NCBI GenBank assembly: GCA_039566865.1
Contig: CM076955.1
Coordinates: 17,963,501-18,027,500, forward strand
DNA: 64,000 nt
Origin: Aurelia coerulea
Lineage: Eukaryota > Cnidaria > Scyphozoa > Semaeostomeae > Ulmaridae
Direction of reading: 5' to 3'
Below, one piece after another: positions 21,408 to 36,400 of this stretch. Within the stretch, counting starts at the first letter, position 1. Each line of letters starts with the position of its first letter. A program made the translations under genes and the position numbers. The notes beneath the pieces are model-generated. The model saw only the letters and a program-made list of their open reading frames with translations, did not search any database and was not told the DNA's origin.

Positions 21408-24400
21408 GTATGTTTTGATTTGTTTTGCTTTGGATTTGATGAGAAATACTGTTGAAGGTCTCAAACCCTACATTGAAGCCTGACCTATGCAACAGTGTAA
21501 AAGTATGTGTGTATCAATTTACCACAAATAAGTAAAAGATTTACAGTAGTTTAAGAGCTAAAAATAGATACATGATTACAATTTCTATATGAATTAAATA
21601 AATACCCATAAAACACCCTTAATGGTAGTGGTAGAGATAGTATTATAAGGTCAAATTGACCTTATTTCCATAATGGTCCCCTCAGAGTTTGTTTCTTTAA
21701 AAAAATGCTTTTTGATGAAATGGCTCCAAATCATGAGCATATGAGGTGTCAGTAGTACACATATACAGTATCTTCCTCTCTCTGTGTATTTTGGAAAACA
21801 TTTTCTTTAATCTTATGTTTGAATGTGTTAATATTGGTTGCAGATTTTAAATCAGATGCTAGACTATTCCATACCTTTGCCCAAGGTAAGATAGACATTT
21901 TTGGCCTGTGTTACTTTTGCGAAATGGGATGTTTAATTTCAACTTAGACCTTCGTGTTATTCAACCATTGTCAACTGGATGGAATATAGCCATTAGCCCC
22001 AACATCAAAAACATGGTTTGGATGACATGGTTCTTTTGGAAAAAAACCCTCTTGATTCTACGTGCATCGTAAAGTTATTTTATTTGTACTTTCGTACAGG
22101 TACAAATCAGCAAACTGACACAATGAATATTATTTGAGCAAGTTAAATTTATGTACAATTATGAAAAATAAAAAGTTATACAAATCTTGATCTTAATCAC
22201 AAAAGTTTTTCAAATTTTAAGATGTACTTCAAACATGAAAATGAGAAAAACAGTAGAAAACACAATCATATGGTACTTAGTTACCCCTTGTTCACACCAA
22301 AAGCCCCCCCCCCCCACACTAACTAGGAATTAACAGAGTCTCTGTTGATAAAGATGAAAAATCTAAAGCCATTCTACACTGGACAACTTTTCTTTGCAAA
22401 GTAGTATGCTGTTATTAAACGATTATGAGGTCCATGCTGGAAAATATTGGGACCGCAGTCAAATATTTTCCAGCATGGATCAAGTAATCGTTTAATAAAG
22501 GCTTCATTATATGGCAGAACCTTTTGAGAACATTGTTTATAGTATTGTACTTTTCTCTTGTGTCTTTGATCCTTACCTGTGCATCACTGTAGTTGGTTGT
22601 TTCAATGTTAACTAATTTGAGATTTTCTTTGTGTATGATTGCAAGCTCGTCTTCAAAGTTTACAGCAAAGAATTCTTTGAGGAATAAGCTAAACGTTGGC
22701 TGACAATTCTTGCAGCTTAAGGCAAAGCCCGGTCCAATACGGCTTCGAAAATACGACTTTTGTGGACTGATCAAGAACTAATCAAATTGCTCCGTTGCCG
22801 GTCTGAGGAGCCGTATTTTTGAGCGCCATATAATAATACAGCTTATGTCTCTGCCTCCATAGAAGAAATGATTAAAGCCATAAATCCATTTTAGTGTGGA
22901 TTATCGTTGTACAGAAATCAGAAGTAAGAATTATTCTTTCGAAATAACAGGATTCAAGTTCTAAGGGGAAAAGTAAGGAAGAGAAAGAAAGAGACAAAAT
23001 ACTGAAAAGGCAAGCGAAAGAAATGGAAAAACAATCAAAAGAAGCAGCAAAGAGGGAAGAAAAACAAAGAAAACTTGATGAGAAGGAATCAAAGAAGAAA
23101 AAACAAGAACAGGAGAAAGTGCTTAAGAAGGTAGGGCTCCGTTGATATTGCATTTCATCTTCCATATGATAATGCAACATGTCAGGTAGCATAAAATGAT
23201 AAATGATGCAATATTTTTACAGGCAACCATCAATTTGACATTATCATGGAGCCATTTTTAAAGGCTTCCATGCAAGTTTAGTGGTATAACAAAAAGTTCC
23301 TACAAATACATTTATCACCTTTTGGAACCAACTACAGTTACAGACGGTTTGCAAATAACTGTATGAAACATTTCTGGAATGGGTCATTTCAAATTGAATG
23401 TTTTTCAGGAATGCCAGAGAGGGGGCATGGGGGAAATCACCCTTCCTGCCCTCTCAAAGATGGCCCAAATATGTTATTTTCCTATTGTTTTGCAGTGCAA
23501 TTTTGCCCCCAAAAAATGTGCCCTGGCATCCCTGATACTTTTGAAATGTAAGCAAAATGACCTGTGTTTGAGTAAATTCTGTTGCGTTTGGCTAGTTTCA
23601 TTAAAGTATTGCTCCTTATATCATACTTCTGATTATCTGCAGAATTCCAATTACATGGTTACCTTCTTTTGCTTGCAAATTTCCTGGCGACCTATTTTGC
23701 AAAACTATACATCAAATGAAAGCACGGAAGTCAGGCTTTCAGAAAATCATTATCTAATGTATGTCAGACCTGACTTTCCTAAGAAATCGTAATTTTTCGA
23801 CTGGTAGCCTTTTTTATACTTGTAAATTTTATTTATTTCTTGTAAAAAGTTTTTATTTTACGTGGCAAATGCTTACATACATACATACATACACATATAC
23901 ACCCTGTGGTATTTGTAAAATATCAATCTATCTTGTTAGACCATGGGCAGTGAACAATGTTTGTAGAATTTCTTACGCATTATTTGCCCAGTTCTCTAAT
24001 TTGTATCTCTGTTGATCAATTTGAGTGAACAAGATCAGTAAAATTTTTGTTTCTTTATTGTATTTCATTCAAATTGATCAGCAGAGATGCAGATTAGAGA
24101 ACTGAGCAACTAATGGGTAGGAAATTCTACCATTATTATCTTCCCTTCCCAAAAATCGACGCATCATCACCTATGCTTAGACCTCATGACTGGCAAGAAA
24201 TTTACTTTACAACCTTTTCACAGGCAGCCTCTATGACAGCCAAGGCAGATTCAATGGATCAGTGTTTAAAGGTAAGTTGTCGCTGTGCTTCAAGATCATG
24301 GGTCATGAAGAATTCTCTTCAGAACTCACAAAGATTCTCTTCAGAATTCAAATCCACTTATTTATACCGGGTGAGTAAAAAAAGGCCCGGCGTTTGAAAG

Positions 24401-27400
24401 GCTACTGCTCCATGAATATATAAGCAATGATATTTTGCAATATATAGTTGAATAACTAACATGTTCAATAACTTTTAGAATTTTTCCTGGCTGAAATCGG
24501 TCGCTCCGTTAAGATTTTACAAGGGATTTTCTAAAAAGATAACGTATTCAGAGGGATTCCATGCTCCCAACTTGACAAAATGCATCAGTGAGTGTCATTA
24601 TTGCTAAGAAGGAAAACGAAGGGAATGTTGTTTGTCGTTTTCCTTCGTTCTTGCAGGTTTTCGAAAGGGGCTTTCTGTAGAAAATCTCTCATATGGACGG
24701 GAAGGAATGGCCGATTAAAGCCGGGTAAATTACTGAACCTAATTGGACATATCGGGAATAAAACAAGACAGTCTTCAATATTATTGCTTTGATATTCATG
24801 GAGCAGCATTTTTTCAAACGCATTTTTTCAAACGCTGGGCCTTTTTATTGACTCACCCGGTAGTAATCAGAGCTTTGATCTCAATTTTTGCAGTTATTTC
24901 CTTTTCAGGCTTGTTGTGTAAGCTGCTTAAAGATTCATAATCTAAGATTACATTTAACAATTTAGACTGGAGTTATCAAAATTTGTATTATCAAAAGCTC
25001 TATCATTTTCAATCATGAGCAACTGTAGATGGAAGTTTTAACCTGGCCAAAAAGTAGTCTTTTCTTGTTCCCTTCCCTTGCTATTGTTCTTTCAGATTTT
25101 TAATAAATTTGAAGTTGGCCTAGTTTATAGGATGTCCTGTACGTTTTACTGAAATACACAGAATAAGAATTATCTAGTGTAGAGTCGGAAATGGAATCAT
25201 AGGAAATGGAATCAATCTAAAAGCACAAGATTAGCAGCAGCAATCGCACATTGACTCAAGAATAGTGAATTAAGAGGTAGAGCATGCAACCTAAACCACA
25301 TGGCGGACTATCAAAATAAGGACAGCCAAATAAAGTGCATCGAATAGCCTTATCTTATCGGAAATGAGTCTTTGCGCAAAAACCACAGGTAGAAACATAA
25401 CTTCTTTCATATTCTCATAAAATTTACAATAAGAAACCATTACAACATTACGAAACAAAGGCAAAGGGAGTATTGAAATACATAACAAGCCTAAAACCTA
25501 CAATTAACATGGAGACAAATATTACAAAATTACGAAAATGACTACAGTGGTGTTGCCCATTATGTCAATGTTGTCGCAAATTTGAATTTGTCCTCAAAAA
25601 GTATAATCAAAAAGCCAACTAGCTAGTATACAGTTAAGCCCGAAATTATTCATACCTATGCCAAATTTGGAGTATTTTCAATCCTTATATTTGCTAACCA
25701 ATTCACAAGATATTTCATTCCTTGAAATGTCTCTTGTAGCACTTGTTTCGGCCTTTTATCACATTCTTACGAAACTTCAGCCACAGTAAAATTGGTCCTC
25801 AAACAGAACGATTCAAAATACTCGGAATTTGGCATAGGTATGAATAATTTCGGGCTTAACTGTACTTGCTAATCGGCCGTAATGGGCTTATCGGGCATAA
25901 CAGGCGATGCCACTTTACTTTTTGTAGACCAAACATAAATTTTTGTATACCGTACCTTTCTTGCAGCACATCACAGCTGTAGTCGACACTGAAGCATTGA
26001 CAGATGGAGGAGCTGGAATCCTGCAAGGTTTAGAAAATATGGGTGTTCAATATGAGGTGAAGAAACTACCAGTTGATTCGACGATTGGCTGGATGAGAGA
26101 TAGCGTGACGTATGCCCCTCAAGAAAATGGGCAGGTGAGTACGTTCTATGATTATTAAAGACCCCTTGTTAATGCTAAGGTAAACTTTCATATTTTCCGT
26201 CAGTTGTTCCTGGCCTAGATTCCCTTTGTCATGCTTTTCCTTCGGTGCACAATGAAGTGAAGGTGAAGGTGAAGTCGTGTTTTTCAGCGCAAAGCTCTGG
26301 GATCGCAGAAATAGAGCAGACCTAATCGAGTCCGCGACCCCTTGTCATGACGCTCAAGTGGTGGGGTCCTACCGGGTATCGAACCCACTCCGCCTGACTG
26401 TTCTGGCTGTAAAGTCAGAGGATTACACCACTGCGCCACAACACCTTCTTCACAATTGATCATAGTTGGCGATGGGTCTTTAAGAAGGGTAAAACCACAG
26501 GGGGTCCAGGAATATCAGTGAAGACTGTAGTTTTGGTTTCTTTGGTCCCCTGTGATCCGGATTATGAAAACGACAGAGATGTGTAATTTGATACAGATTA
26601 CATCATTGTTTCGGTCGGTTGCTATTGTTACAGTAGAGAAACTTTGTTACGTGAGGTGAGAGCTGTTATCTCTTTGGCTGTGGTTTGAACTCGTGGTTTT
26701 TCAAATCCTGTGCATCGTAACGGTAAGAAAAGAGAAAAGAAAACAAGACCACTGTACTACATTCTACTGTAAAAATAGCAGGCCGACCGCAATGATGATG
26801 TAATCTGTATCAAATTACACAGCTGTTGTTTTTATAATTGCTGCGAAGCGCATGCGTAGCAGCCATTATAGACGGGATTGATAAGGATTCTACGGGGTAG
26901 TGGAGTTTCATGCTGACTCAGGCTGATCGAAGCGGAAATTGGCATTAGAGTCTATACTGAGCGTCCACGACTTGGATTTTGGGCGAGAAGCTCAAAGCTG
27001 GCTCACTGCTATGCTCGCGCTCATTGCGAGAAGAAGACGGAGATTTTCACGCAGCGTGGTAAGTACAGCATCGTTTTCTACATCTAATTTCATCGCAAAT
27101 ATGAGAGGACTTCTCTTAATCCTCTCTGTTCTGTTGAGCATGTGTTGTTTTACAGCGGACAGATTTCAGAAGCGGCAGGAAGAAAGATGTGTCATCAACA
27201 ACGACGGACGAGGGCCTAGGCCTAAGCGTTTCTTACGCTCACAAATATACCAGCTAGCAATAAACCACAAGAAGCATTGTTTGTGGAAAGAAAAAATGAA
27301 TCACCCATTGACCATTGTGGTGATAAAAAGTGAATTGCCCATTGTGGCAAGTAAACTACTTATGCAAAATCACCAAAAATGAATTTGATCTTTCAGGAAA

Positions 27401-30400
27401 CTCAATTACTTTTGAAAATATTTGTCAGGGCTCTTTCTTTTGCAATAAACAAGATGATAATGATTCACCATTCATTCCTTTGCATACAGCACTTGACAAC
27501 GTCTTCACAAATAACAACTAATTGAAAGTATCTTTTAACCATGATTCTTTGCATCTGACAGAATTTTGATTGGCTTCTTGAAATGTTTATGCTCTCTGCT
27601 TGGTTGCAATATGTACTTACATCGGGCCTTTCCAGCCACCATGGAATTTTTTATTTATGCTCATTTTTGTGGACCATTGAAAAAAATGGCGGCAACAAAG
27701 AGAACACAAAATGGTGTATTCGCAGACCATGCTTGATGTTGCAAAGGCCCCTTTCATGTTGCCACTTGACCATTTATAGATCTCATACACAAAAGCTTCA
27801 CATCTCATGTATTTTGTTGCAGGAATGAAAGGCAACTTATTAATTTGAGACACCCCTGTAAAGACTTCCATTGCTTCAGATCAATATTGCTTCAGACATG
27901 TAAAGATTAACACAGCATTGGATCACTACCTGCAAATTAACTGTTCATATTCCTGTGACCATTTGCACAGCATTGGATCAGCATTTGCTTCTTTAACCAT
28001 TGACATTCAAAGACCAACGCAGCATTGGATCAGCATTGCTTCTGTGACTGGTCTTTGTACCTTGTGACCTATTAGCTTTGATACAAACTGTTACCAGATG
28101 AACCTTTGAAGAGTTGTTGTGGTAAACTGATGTGCATCATATGCTCTCAAGACTTGTTTTTATTCAAGGCACAATACAGAATCTGTTATTTGACACAGAA
28201 TTGAATAGGGGAACACTTTGAATGTTGCCATCATGTATCAAGTTGCTTGAATATTATTAAAGATGCTGACCCGGGGGGGGGGGGGGTAAATGACTTGTGG
28301 ATGGACGGGGGTCTGCTGCCCGGTTTTAAGAAAGCTACCCTCTTCTAATTACAGAAACTTGCCTTGGTACCCACTGTTATGATGAATTTTCGCGGAAAAC
28401 AGCCCATTTTCTACTATTTTTGTGAATTTCAGCAAAAGCCCACCCATGTTCATGAAAAATTTCCCAAAAAGGACCCTCGTTTTGTTTAGAGAATTTTGAG
28501 CCCAAAAACCCAACCATATGGGCGGCACATACCCGTACCTTGAACATGTTATGTACCCCCCGGGATGCTGATTGGTGCAGATGGAAGCAGATAATTGACA
28601 TTCTAGGATAATTACAAAGAAATTATCAAAGCTACTGTATTGCTACTAAAACATCACAACTATTTTAATTTGAAACTGCGAGTGTTGATCTATGGCCAAA
28701 TGAGAAAATCATATACTATTTGAGGTACCACCTGGGGAAAAGAAAGCCTTGCAGTCCAAGAAAGAAATTGCAATTAAAGAGTTGAATTGAGACTAATATC
28801 ACATTGAGTTTTAATGACTATTATAGTTGTGTAATGCAGTCTTTGAATTTACAAACAGTTCTCAGTTCTTTTAATTTTTCCCCTTAAAAAGCTGCAATTT
28901 AACTTGGTTTCAAACACTTGCCCCAAAAACTCCACTCTGACATTTATTCTTTCAAAAATCTGCAGATTTATATTATGAACAACGCTATGAGCAGTGGCGT
29001 ACCTAAGGGGGAATGAGGGGGTCCAGACCCCCCACTTTTCAAAAAGGTTGGCCTTGAGGTTCATACAAAAATGCAATAAACTTTGTATCGCAGGGAGGGG
29101 GGGGGGGGGAAGGGTCAGGCAGATCTTTCAGGCAGATCTGTCTTTTTGAGATTTGTTGAAAAGCAAGGAGAGAATGGTTTTGTCGAAGGTTTGCTGGAGC
29201 AATGTTTTGGGTTTCTAAGAAATGCTTGACCATTGTCGGGAGAGGCATTCTAAGTAGAATGCATGTTCTCAATTGGGTATAAATTCTCAATACAAATTCA
29301 ACAAAACATCATGCCTATATTTTACTCATTCCAGCCATGTTTACGATGCAAAATATAACTAAAAATGGTGTTTCCCCCATTTTCCGAGCGTCTGAAGAGT
29401 GTGGTCACAGAAAATTTTCCGCGCTTATGCCCCAGACCCCCTCACTCCTTGAGTGCTGCGTACGCAACTGGTATGAGCAGCACCTACTTAACTGCGTTAA
29501 CAGCTAGTTCAGATCATAAGGAACCAAAGAAACCAAACTACAGTCTTTACTGACATTCCTGGACCCCATTTGGTAAAAATACTTTAAAGAGAATCAACGG
29601 ATATAAAAGCCCCGCGCGGATGGGGTCTGGGTAGTCTATAAATAAATAGCCAATCAGATAGCGCGTAGGCAGACTGACACTGCGTCTGTCATAAAATCAT
29701 GTGATCACTTCATGTGATCAGTTTCTATTGGTATTATAACACAGCGACAACAACAGCGCGAAGGTGACGATGTATTTGTCCAACTGGGAAAATTCGCAAG
29801 TTGTTTTTAAATCGGCTGCCCTTGTATCCGTTGATTCTCTTTAATGAAGGACTCAGAAAAAATTTGCAAAGTTTTTGATCGATGCATGTGGAAAGCAAAG
29901 AACAGCATGACTTGGAATTTACTTTCTTGCACCCAAACGTTAAAGTCAGATTTTGGCATCTTGATCTTTCTGTCGGTTTATCATTTTGAAGGTGTTGTGG
30001 CGCAGTAATGTGATCCTCTGACTTTGCAGTAAGAACAATCAGATGGACATAGTTGGATCTGAGGTAGAGCCCCACAACTTGAGCATCATGGCAAGAGGTT
30101 GCGGACTCAATTAGGTCTTCTCTACTACTTCAGCGATGCCAGCATCTGGTGCTAAAAATGCAACTTCACCTTCGCCATTTTCGAGCTATTTGCTCAAAAG
30201 CTGTGAAGTTTATGATTTTACAAAGCTGTTGGTCTGAACTGTGGGTCTAGATTTGTTCAGATTGAAAGATACAGACGGAGTCTTCAAATTTTTTAGCTTT
30301 CCAAACGTTTGCCAGGCTTGCGCATTCCAAAAATCGAATGCCATTAGAACCTAATAACTCATTTGCCCATCAAATAATGGTGAGAAAAAAGGAATGAACC

Positions 30401-33400
30401 GTGAATCGTGAACGATTTGAAAAGTTCTGGAAAAATGATTCGAGTCTTAATTGCGGCCTTAGGCCACTGATTTACGGATTATGTCGAATGTCTTTATCAA
30501 TGGATTTCTCGAATAGATATAGCAACGAGAACATGTATGTTGTCTTGATTCTTATTCTACGAAAAAGGAACGAATTTGTAAATTTTTGATGAATTGGTAT
30601 AGGAAAACTCATTTGTGTGTTGGAGAAAATTTCTTCCAGCCAACTCCAATTTTAGCTATGGCATTACGAATACTTAATTAATGGGAGGTTGATAAGTTAG
30701 AAGTAGGGACAGCTAGGACTTGTCTGACCATTGGATTACGTCTGGCCATCCAACTGCTCCAATAATTCAGGGAAGACGTCAGAGCAACGATTGGTGGTTT
30801 CTTATCAAATAATTTTGCAGAAGTATGTTTAGTCGATGGGTTGGAGATTGGGATCTTAGGTTTACATCAGCGCGTGAATTTTGGATGGGCAAAGTATAGT
30901 TGCTAGTAAGATTTGGTTTGTTAGCCTCATAGTCCTGTGGCGATGATCTAACTGGGTAGACATGGTGATAAAAAACTGTAGGTTACAAACAGTTTTTGGA
31001 GAGCAAAGAAAATGCTGTGTTTGAAGCAATCCATTTTTTTGACTTTTGTGTGCCATAAATCAGTAACCACTTGTCAGGCTCGCTGAAACATAGCCTCGAC
31101 TGGTTACTCCGAAGTAAGTTTAGTTGAATTAAAACTAAACTTACTTCGGCGTAACCAGTCACTGAAATAAGGTCCCAAGTTCTAAGTTGAAGCCTGTCCT
31201 GTCCAACTGTATCAAGAACTGGACAATAATAGAGCGTAAAGTTCCTCCAAAGCCGCCACATAATTGGGGCGCAATTTTTTTGGACGCCCTGCCCTATGCT
31301 AATAGGATTTGCACACCACCGCTACTCCGGTGTGATTTAACAAGAGTACCGGTAATGTTTTAGTGCTGATTTAGTATAGGAGAATTGACCAGTTATTTTG
31401 ACCTCGGCAGGCATGCTTTTGCTTATATTCATTTTGCAAATCATGCGTTATTTTGCGGTCCGAGCGTGGGCTGGTGTTTTCAGGACCGCCCCAGTTATCC
31501 TTAAGAAGTGAGGTTTTAGGTTATTTCAAATCTTATATGACGAATCAAGAAGACATTCTGCCTTTTGTGAAATATGGTTTACGGGAATTTGCCTTTAATA
31601 GGAATGTTTTGATTTTACAAATAGGAGTTTAAACCTCAAGAATATACTTTAAGTTGAAAATAACGATTAAATAGGAATTTAGTGACGGATAAGTAGCGGA
31701 ATAATTATTTTCCTCTCAAGAGCAAGAGTTTTTAAAAGTTTTAGAATTAAGGTCTGTCTGCTCAAAGTCTGGAATCTTTTTAATGGCTCGCTTAGCTTGT
31801 TTACTTAAATTAAATTAACCTAGCGTATTCTTACCTCCCAGGATGAATTATGTTTAACTTCCCCTTTCAGTTTTGCAATGATGGTTGCAAAAATCTTTGA
31901 ACAATTTGGCTAATTTTGCCAAATCTTGCATTATTTCCACCGCTGTCCCTTAAAGTACTGTTTGAAGGACGATAAAAAGTGGATAAAATTGTTGCAGAAG
32001 CAATGATTTTGTAAGGCTGGAATAAATGTATACAATTGGGTCTTGCATTTAAGACAAAGGGTCCTTATTGTTTCGAAAAAATTTTTGTCGTTGTTTTTGA
32101 ACAGATTTGGCTTAAGAATTGAATCTTACGGCAAAACTACTTTTTCTAGTGGTCAAAACAGAAAAAATCTGTTTTCTTTCATTTCCGTCCTGTGAAACAG
32201 CAAATAACGTTTCAGTTTTTATGAAACTGTTCCAACAAACGTTTACGAGCGCAATTGTTCCCCACTTCCCATGCTGACTACAAAGAAATGTACACAAATT
32301 CTGCCATGTCAAACTTACAGTTCTTTCGCCAGGCACGGTTCATAGTTATAGGGACCGATAATGACCAAAGGATGTAAACTGAATTTATACCCAGCTATCT
32401 TTCAAAAAAAACGTAGACCAAAGAAACGGCTGTACTCAAATGATTCAGTTTGATACCGAAAATGCAGCATAGGGCTCAAATCTTTGACAGAAAAAAAGGG
32501 TACCAGGGTGTAAAATTCTATTTCATAATTCTTCACGGAAGGATTTAATCTTTAGAAAGGTGGGTGTAAAATTCTATTTCATAATTCTTTTGATTAAATG
32601 GTTTGAAAGAAATTTAGTGTACTTTGCCGTAAATCTGCAGTGGAAATCTTTTGATATCTTTGCTTGTTTCAAAATGGCAGCATTTATTATATTTGAAGGT
32701 GTGACGTCATCAAGTTTCTAAATCCGAAACCAGAAGAGTTGCAGATTTTTGCTTGGTACAATATCGTAGACCTTCTTAAACTATAGTTATCTTGAAGATT
32801 GTATCATTTTTCGTCAATTTGTTTAGGATTTACAATGATTTTAATTTTGTCAAAACTTTCCATGAATTCTTTCAAAAAAACTAAAAACGCTGCCATTTTG
32901 AAATAATTAAGATACAAGCAAGCTTCCACGGCAGATTTACATGGGAGTATCCTGAATTCCTTTCAAGCAATTCAATTCAAAAACAAATATGAAAGAATTT
33001 TACATCCACCTTTTTTAAAGATTTGAAAGATTTGAGGCCTGTACTCGGGAAATGCGTATTCTTTTATTGCAGATTACACGAAATAGCAACTACGAAGAAC
33101 AAAATCAAATTCTGATGAGAATCAAAGCAGCTAACTTTTCGAAGATGGTCGAAGCACAAAGCATGGTGAGATTTTAATTCCTGAACCTTATATCGGATGT
33201 CCCAAGAAATTTTCAACGTTTGGAAATTTCTAAAGACTGAAATACTTTTGTGATCGAAAAAGTAAAAGCTACGTAAAAATTAACCCTAAGGGGGCTGGGT
33301 CACGTAAAGTAAACAAACTTCTTTCGAAACGACGATTTTGCAGCTTTTTTGACAGGCCATATCACACAGATTTTCCACTATTTTTCTCAAAATGAAAGTG

Positions 33401-36400
33401 CTAGTTTGAAGATGAACTCTTGAACTTCAGAGAGAAACAAACGAAACAACCATTGTTGTAAGATTGCAAAGATATTGATGGATTTTTAGAAGTAACTTTA
33501 TTGTGGATTCACCCCATCCACCAAAATATGTGCAGAACACAATGGGCGCTTGCCGGCGCGTGCGGGCAACAATATAGATTATAAAGATAACAGATTTGTT
33601 TACGGTTACGTGACCCAGCCCCTTTAAGGGGTGTATCACACCTTTAAAAAGCGTACGAGATTTGAAAACAAAAGGTTTTTAGTGTACGATATTAATAAGA
33701 GCTGATATGCCCCTTGCATCATAACAACACTTCACTGCTGCAAGCAAAGGGCAGTGTACGAAGGAGGATTTTACGGAAGTGGACTTAACGGTTGAGTGTG
33801 GCATAACTGGATTTGAATTTATCTTAATTTTTTATCAAACTGACCAGTTTTGTGGATGCACTCTAGAGTTAACTCGAGCATATTCTTACTGGAGTCATTG
33901 GAAGGTATTTTTAACCATCCAATAGGCACAATGTATTTCCGAATTGTTTAATGTTATAATTCTCGGTGTTAAATAGTTACATTGATTAAATTTTGGTTTT
34001 TTCTCGTTTAGGATGGTATGTCCATTTCATCGAACACAGTTTTAGGATGCATAGAACAAGCTGAAAGACTTCTACCAAACAAAAAGATTACCATTCTTGT
34101 CACTGGAATGAATGCATACACGAAGTAAGAATCTTTTCGATTGATTTTCGTTTCTTTCCGGTTGAATCAAAAATAAGGTTTGGAAATAACCAAACTTCGG
34201 ACATATCGTATCGACGCAGATCTGATACCCTATTTACACTGGCAAGTTGAACCCGCTTAAATCGAACCAGGTTATGAAATGTTGCGTGTTAGGTCAATCC
34301 TACAAATCGACTTTATTTTATTGGTTGAAATTTAAGTTGGTTTAAGTAAAGCTGGTTTAATTGTGTCAATGTGAATGCCCGGGGGGGGGGGTACTTAGTA
34401 TATTTGCTGACGCCATGTGCACTCCTTTCCGGGTATCGTTTTCGCCTCTTTTTTCTAAAGCCGGGTGTCAAAAGAAGGCAATTTTTGTAAAGCCGATTGT
34501 AAAAAGTGTTATTTCATTGTTTTTCGACGAAGTTTTACGTTTAGGGGTATGCTTTTCGTGATTTTACGTTTTGGGATATGCTTTTCGCCGATTTTTTCTA
34601 AAGCCGGCTATCATTTCGAGGGAAAATTTCTAAAGCCGGTTGAACATTTTTTTTCTTGGAGTGCACCCCCCCGTACAATTGAAAGTCAAGTACCCCCCCC
34701 CCCGGGTGTGAATGGGGATAAGGATATGCCTTTTTTGTCCAGATCAACCCCCATATAACAGGCCCGTAGGAAGCGGGGGGGTAGGGGGGGCTCAAGCCCC
34801 CCCCAATAATTTTTTAAAACAATGGTGCTACGTCACATAACTTAATAGAGATGTATTGTTCTCTATTGTTTTAAGAACAATTGCCCCCCCAATCCGAAGC
34901 TTCTTCCTACGGCCCTGCCATATAAAAGCATAAGATTTTATTCCTGTTTATGGCAACGCGGAGAATTGTTTTCATGACTATTTAGCAAGAGTCACTGAAA
35001 ATCTGTATCAGTAATTCAAATGTCATTGCTCTTACATTCGGGTATAAAGCATGCCCTTATGTACATTTAAGCCCGAAATTATTCATACCTATGCCAAATT
35101 CTGAGTATTTTGCATCGTTCTATTTTACTGTGGCTGAAGTTTCGTAAGAATGTGATAAAAGGCTGAAACAAGTGTTACAAGAGACATTTCAAGGCAAAAT
35201 CAGTGGAACCACCATCGTTTTCTATTGGTGGCTCTGAAGTTGAAATGGTTGATAAGGTCAAGTATTTAGGGATGCAAATTGATAAACATTTAGCTTGGGA
35301 TGAACATATCCATTTTGTACGATCTAAGGTTTCTCGTGCTATTGGATTTCTTAAATATGCCAAGAAGTTACTTCCAAAAGACACTCTCTCTAAAATGTAT
35401 CGTGGTATCGTTGAACCGCATCTCCGCTACTGCTGTTCAGTCTGGGGGGCATGTGGGGGGACAGGGTTGCAGGTGCTGCAAAAACTTCAAAACCGCGCAG
35501 CTAGAATTGTGACCAACAGCAGTTATGATTCTTCTGCTAGTGCTTTGATTAAAAGTTTGAATTGGCCTACTGTAGCAGATATGATAAAAACCGAGACAGC
35601 TTGCATGGTTTACAAATCGATAAATGACCTTGCTCCTGATTACCTGTCAGAAATGTTCATTAGAAATTCGACATGCAGTAGGAAAAATTTGAGAAACACC
35701 GCAACTGATCTTCAAGTCCCACTAATGAGAACAAGTAATGGTCAGCGAGCTTTCTCATATCGCGGTGCTGGAGTTTGGAACCTCTTGGGTTGTGAAGTCA
35801 AGCAGGCATCCTCATTGAAAGCATTTAAAGAAGCTTTTAAAAAATAGTTTATTTATTTATTTATTCATTTGTTCATTATTGTAATTAAATTAGGGTTTTA
35901 CTTTGTATTTATTTTTAACTTAATTTGTAACGTTTTATGCACGGCCCCCTGAAAAGCAATCTATCGATAATGAGATATCTTGTGAATTGGCTAGCAAATA
36001 TAACGATTGAAAATACTCCAAATTTGGCATAGGTAGGAATAATTTCGGGCTTAACTGTATCAGATATCCTTGTGTCCGCATCTATACGGCAAGATTAGCG
36101 TTGACATTTCATCTTTGTTGTTGCATCCAGGCCAAATCAGTTGCAATATTCTTTAGTGCCCATGATAACGTAGATGTAAAAATTTATTCCAATATAGAAG
36201 TTACGGATGATGTTGCCAGCAAGCTGTTTCTGATAAAGCATAGGGCTCAAATCCTTCAAATCTTTAAAAAGGTGGGTGTGAAATTATATTCCATTTTTCT
36301 TTGAATTGAATGGCTTGAAAGGAACTTATGGTACTTTGCTGTAAATCTGCCGTGGAAAGTTTTTGATATCTTGATTTTTTTTCAAAATGGCGGCAATTTA

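Noticed and set aside
22415..22774. 119-codon minus ORF (SPQKSYFRSRIGPGF... frame)
   Set aside because: No family recognised; it runs into the 22412-22498 hairpin, and may be a decayed transposon fragment. Not enough support for a gene.
26939..27382. 147-codon plus ORF in an EME1 intron
   Set aside because: It begins at a non-ATG codon, its frame crosses a plausible donor, and the peptide is not recognisable.
36131..36271. Possible extra EME1 exon (AKSVAIFFSAHDNVDV... frame, acceptor CATCCAG, donor AAG|GTGGGT)
   Set aside because: Its phase-0 ends do not fit: the exon at 34124 ends in phase 2 and joins the exon at 48581 perfectly. The right half is the end of a dispersed palindromic repeat.
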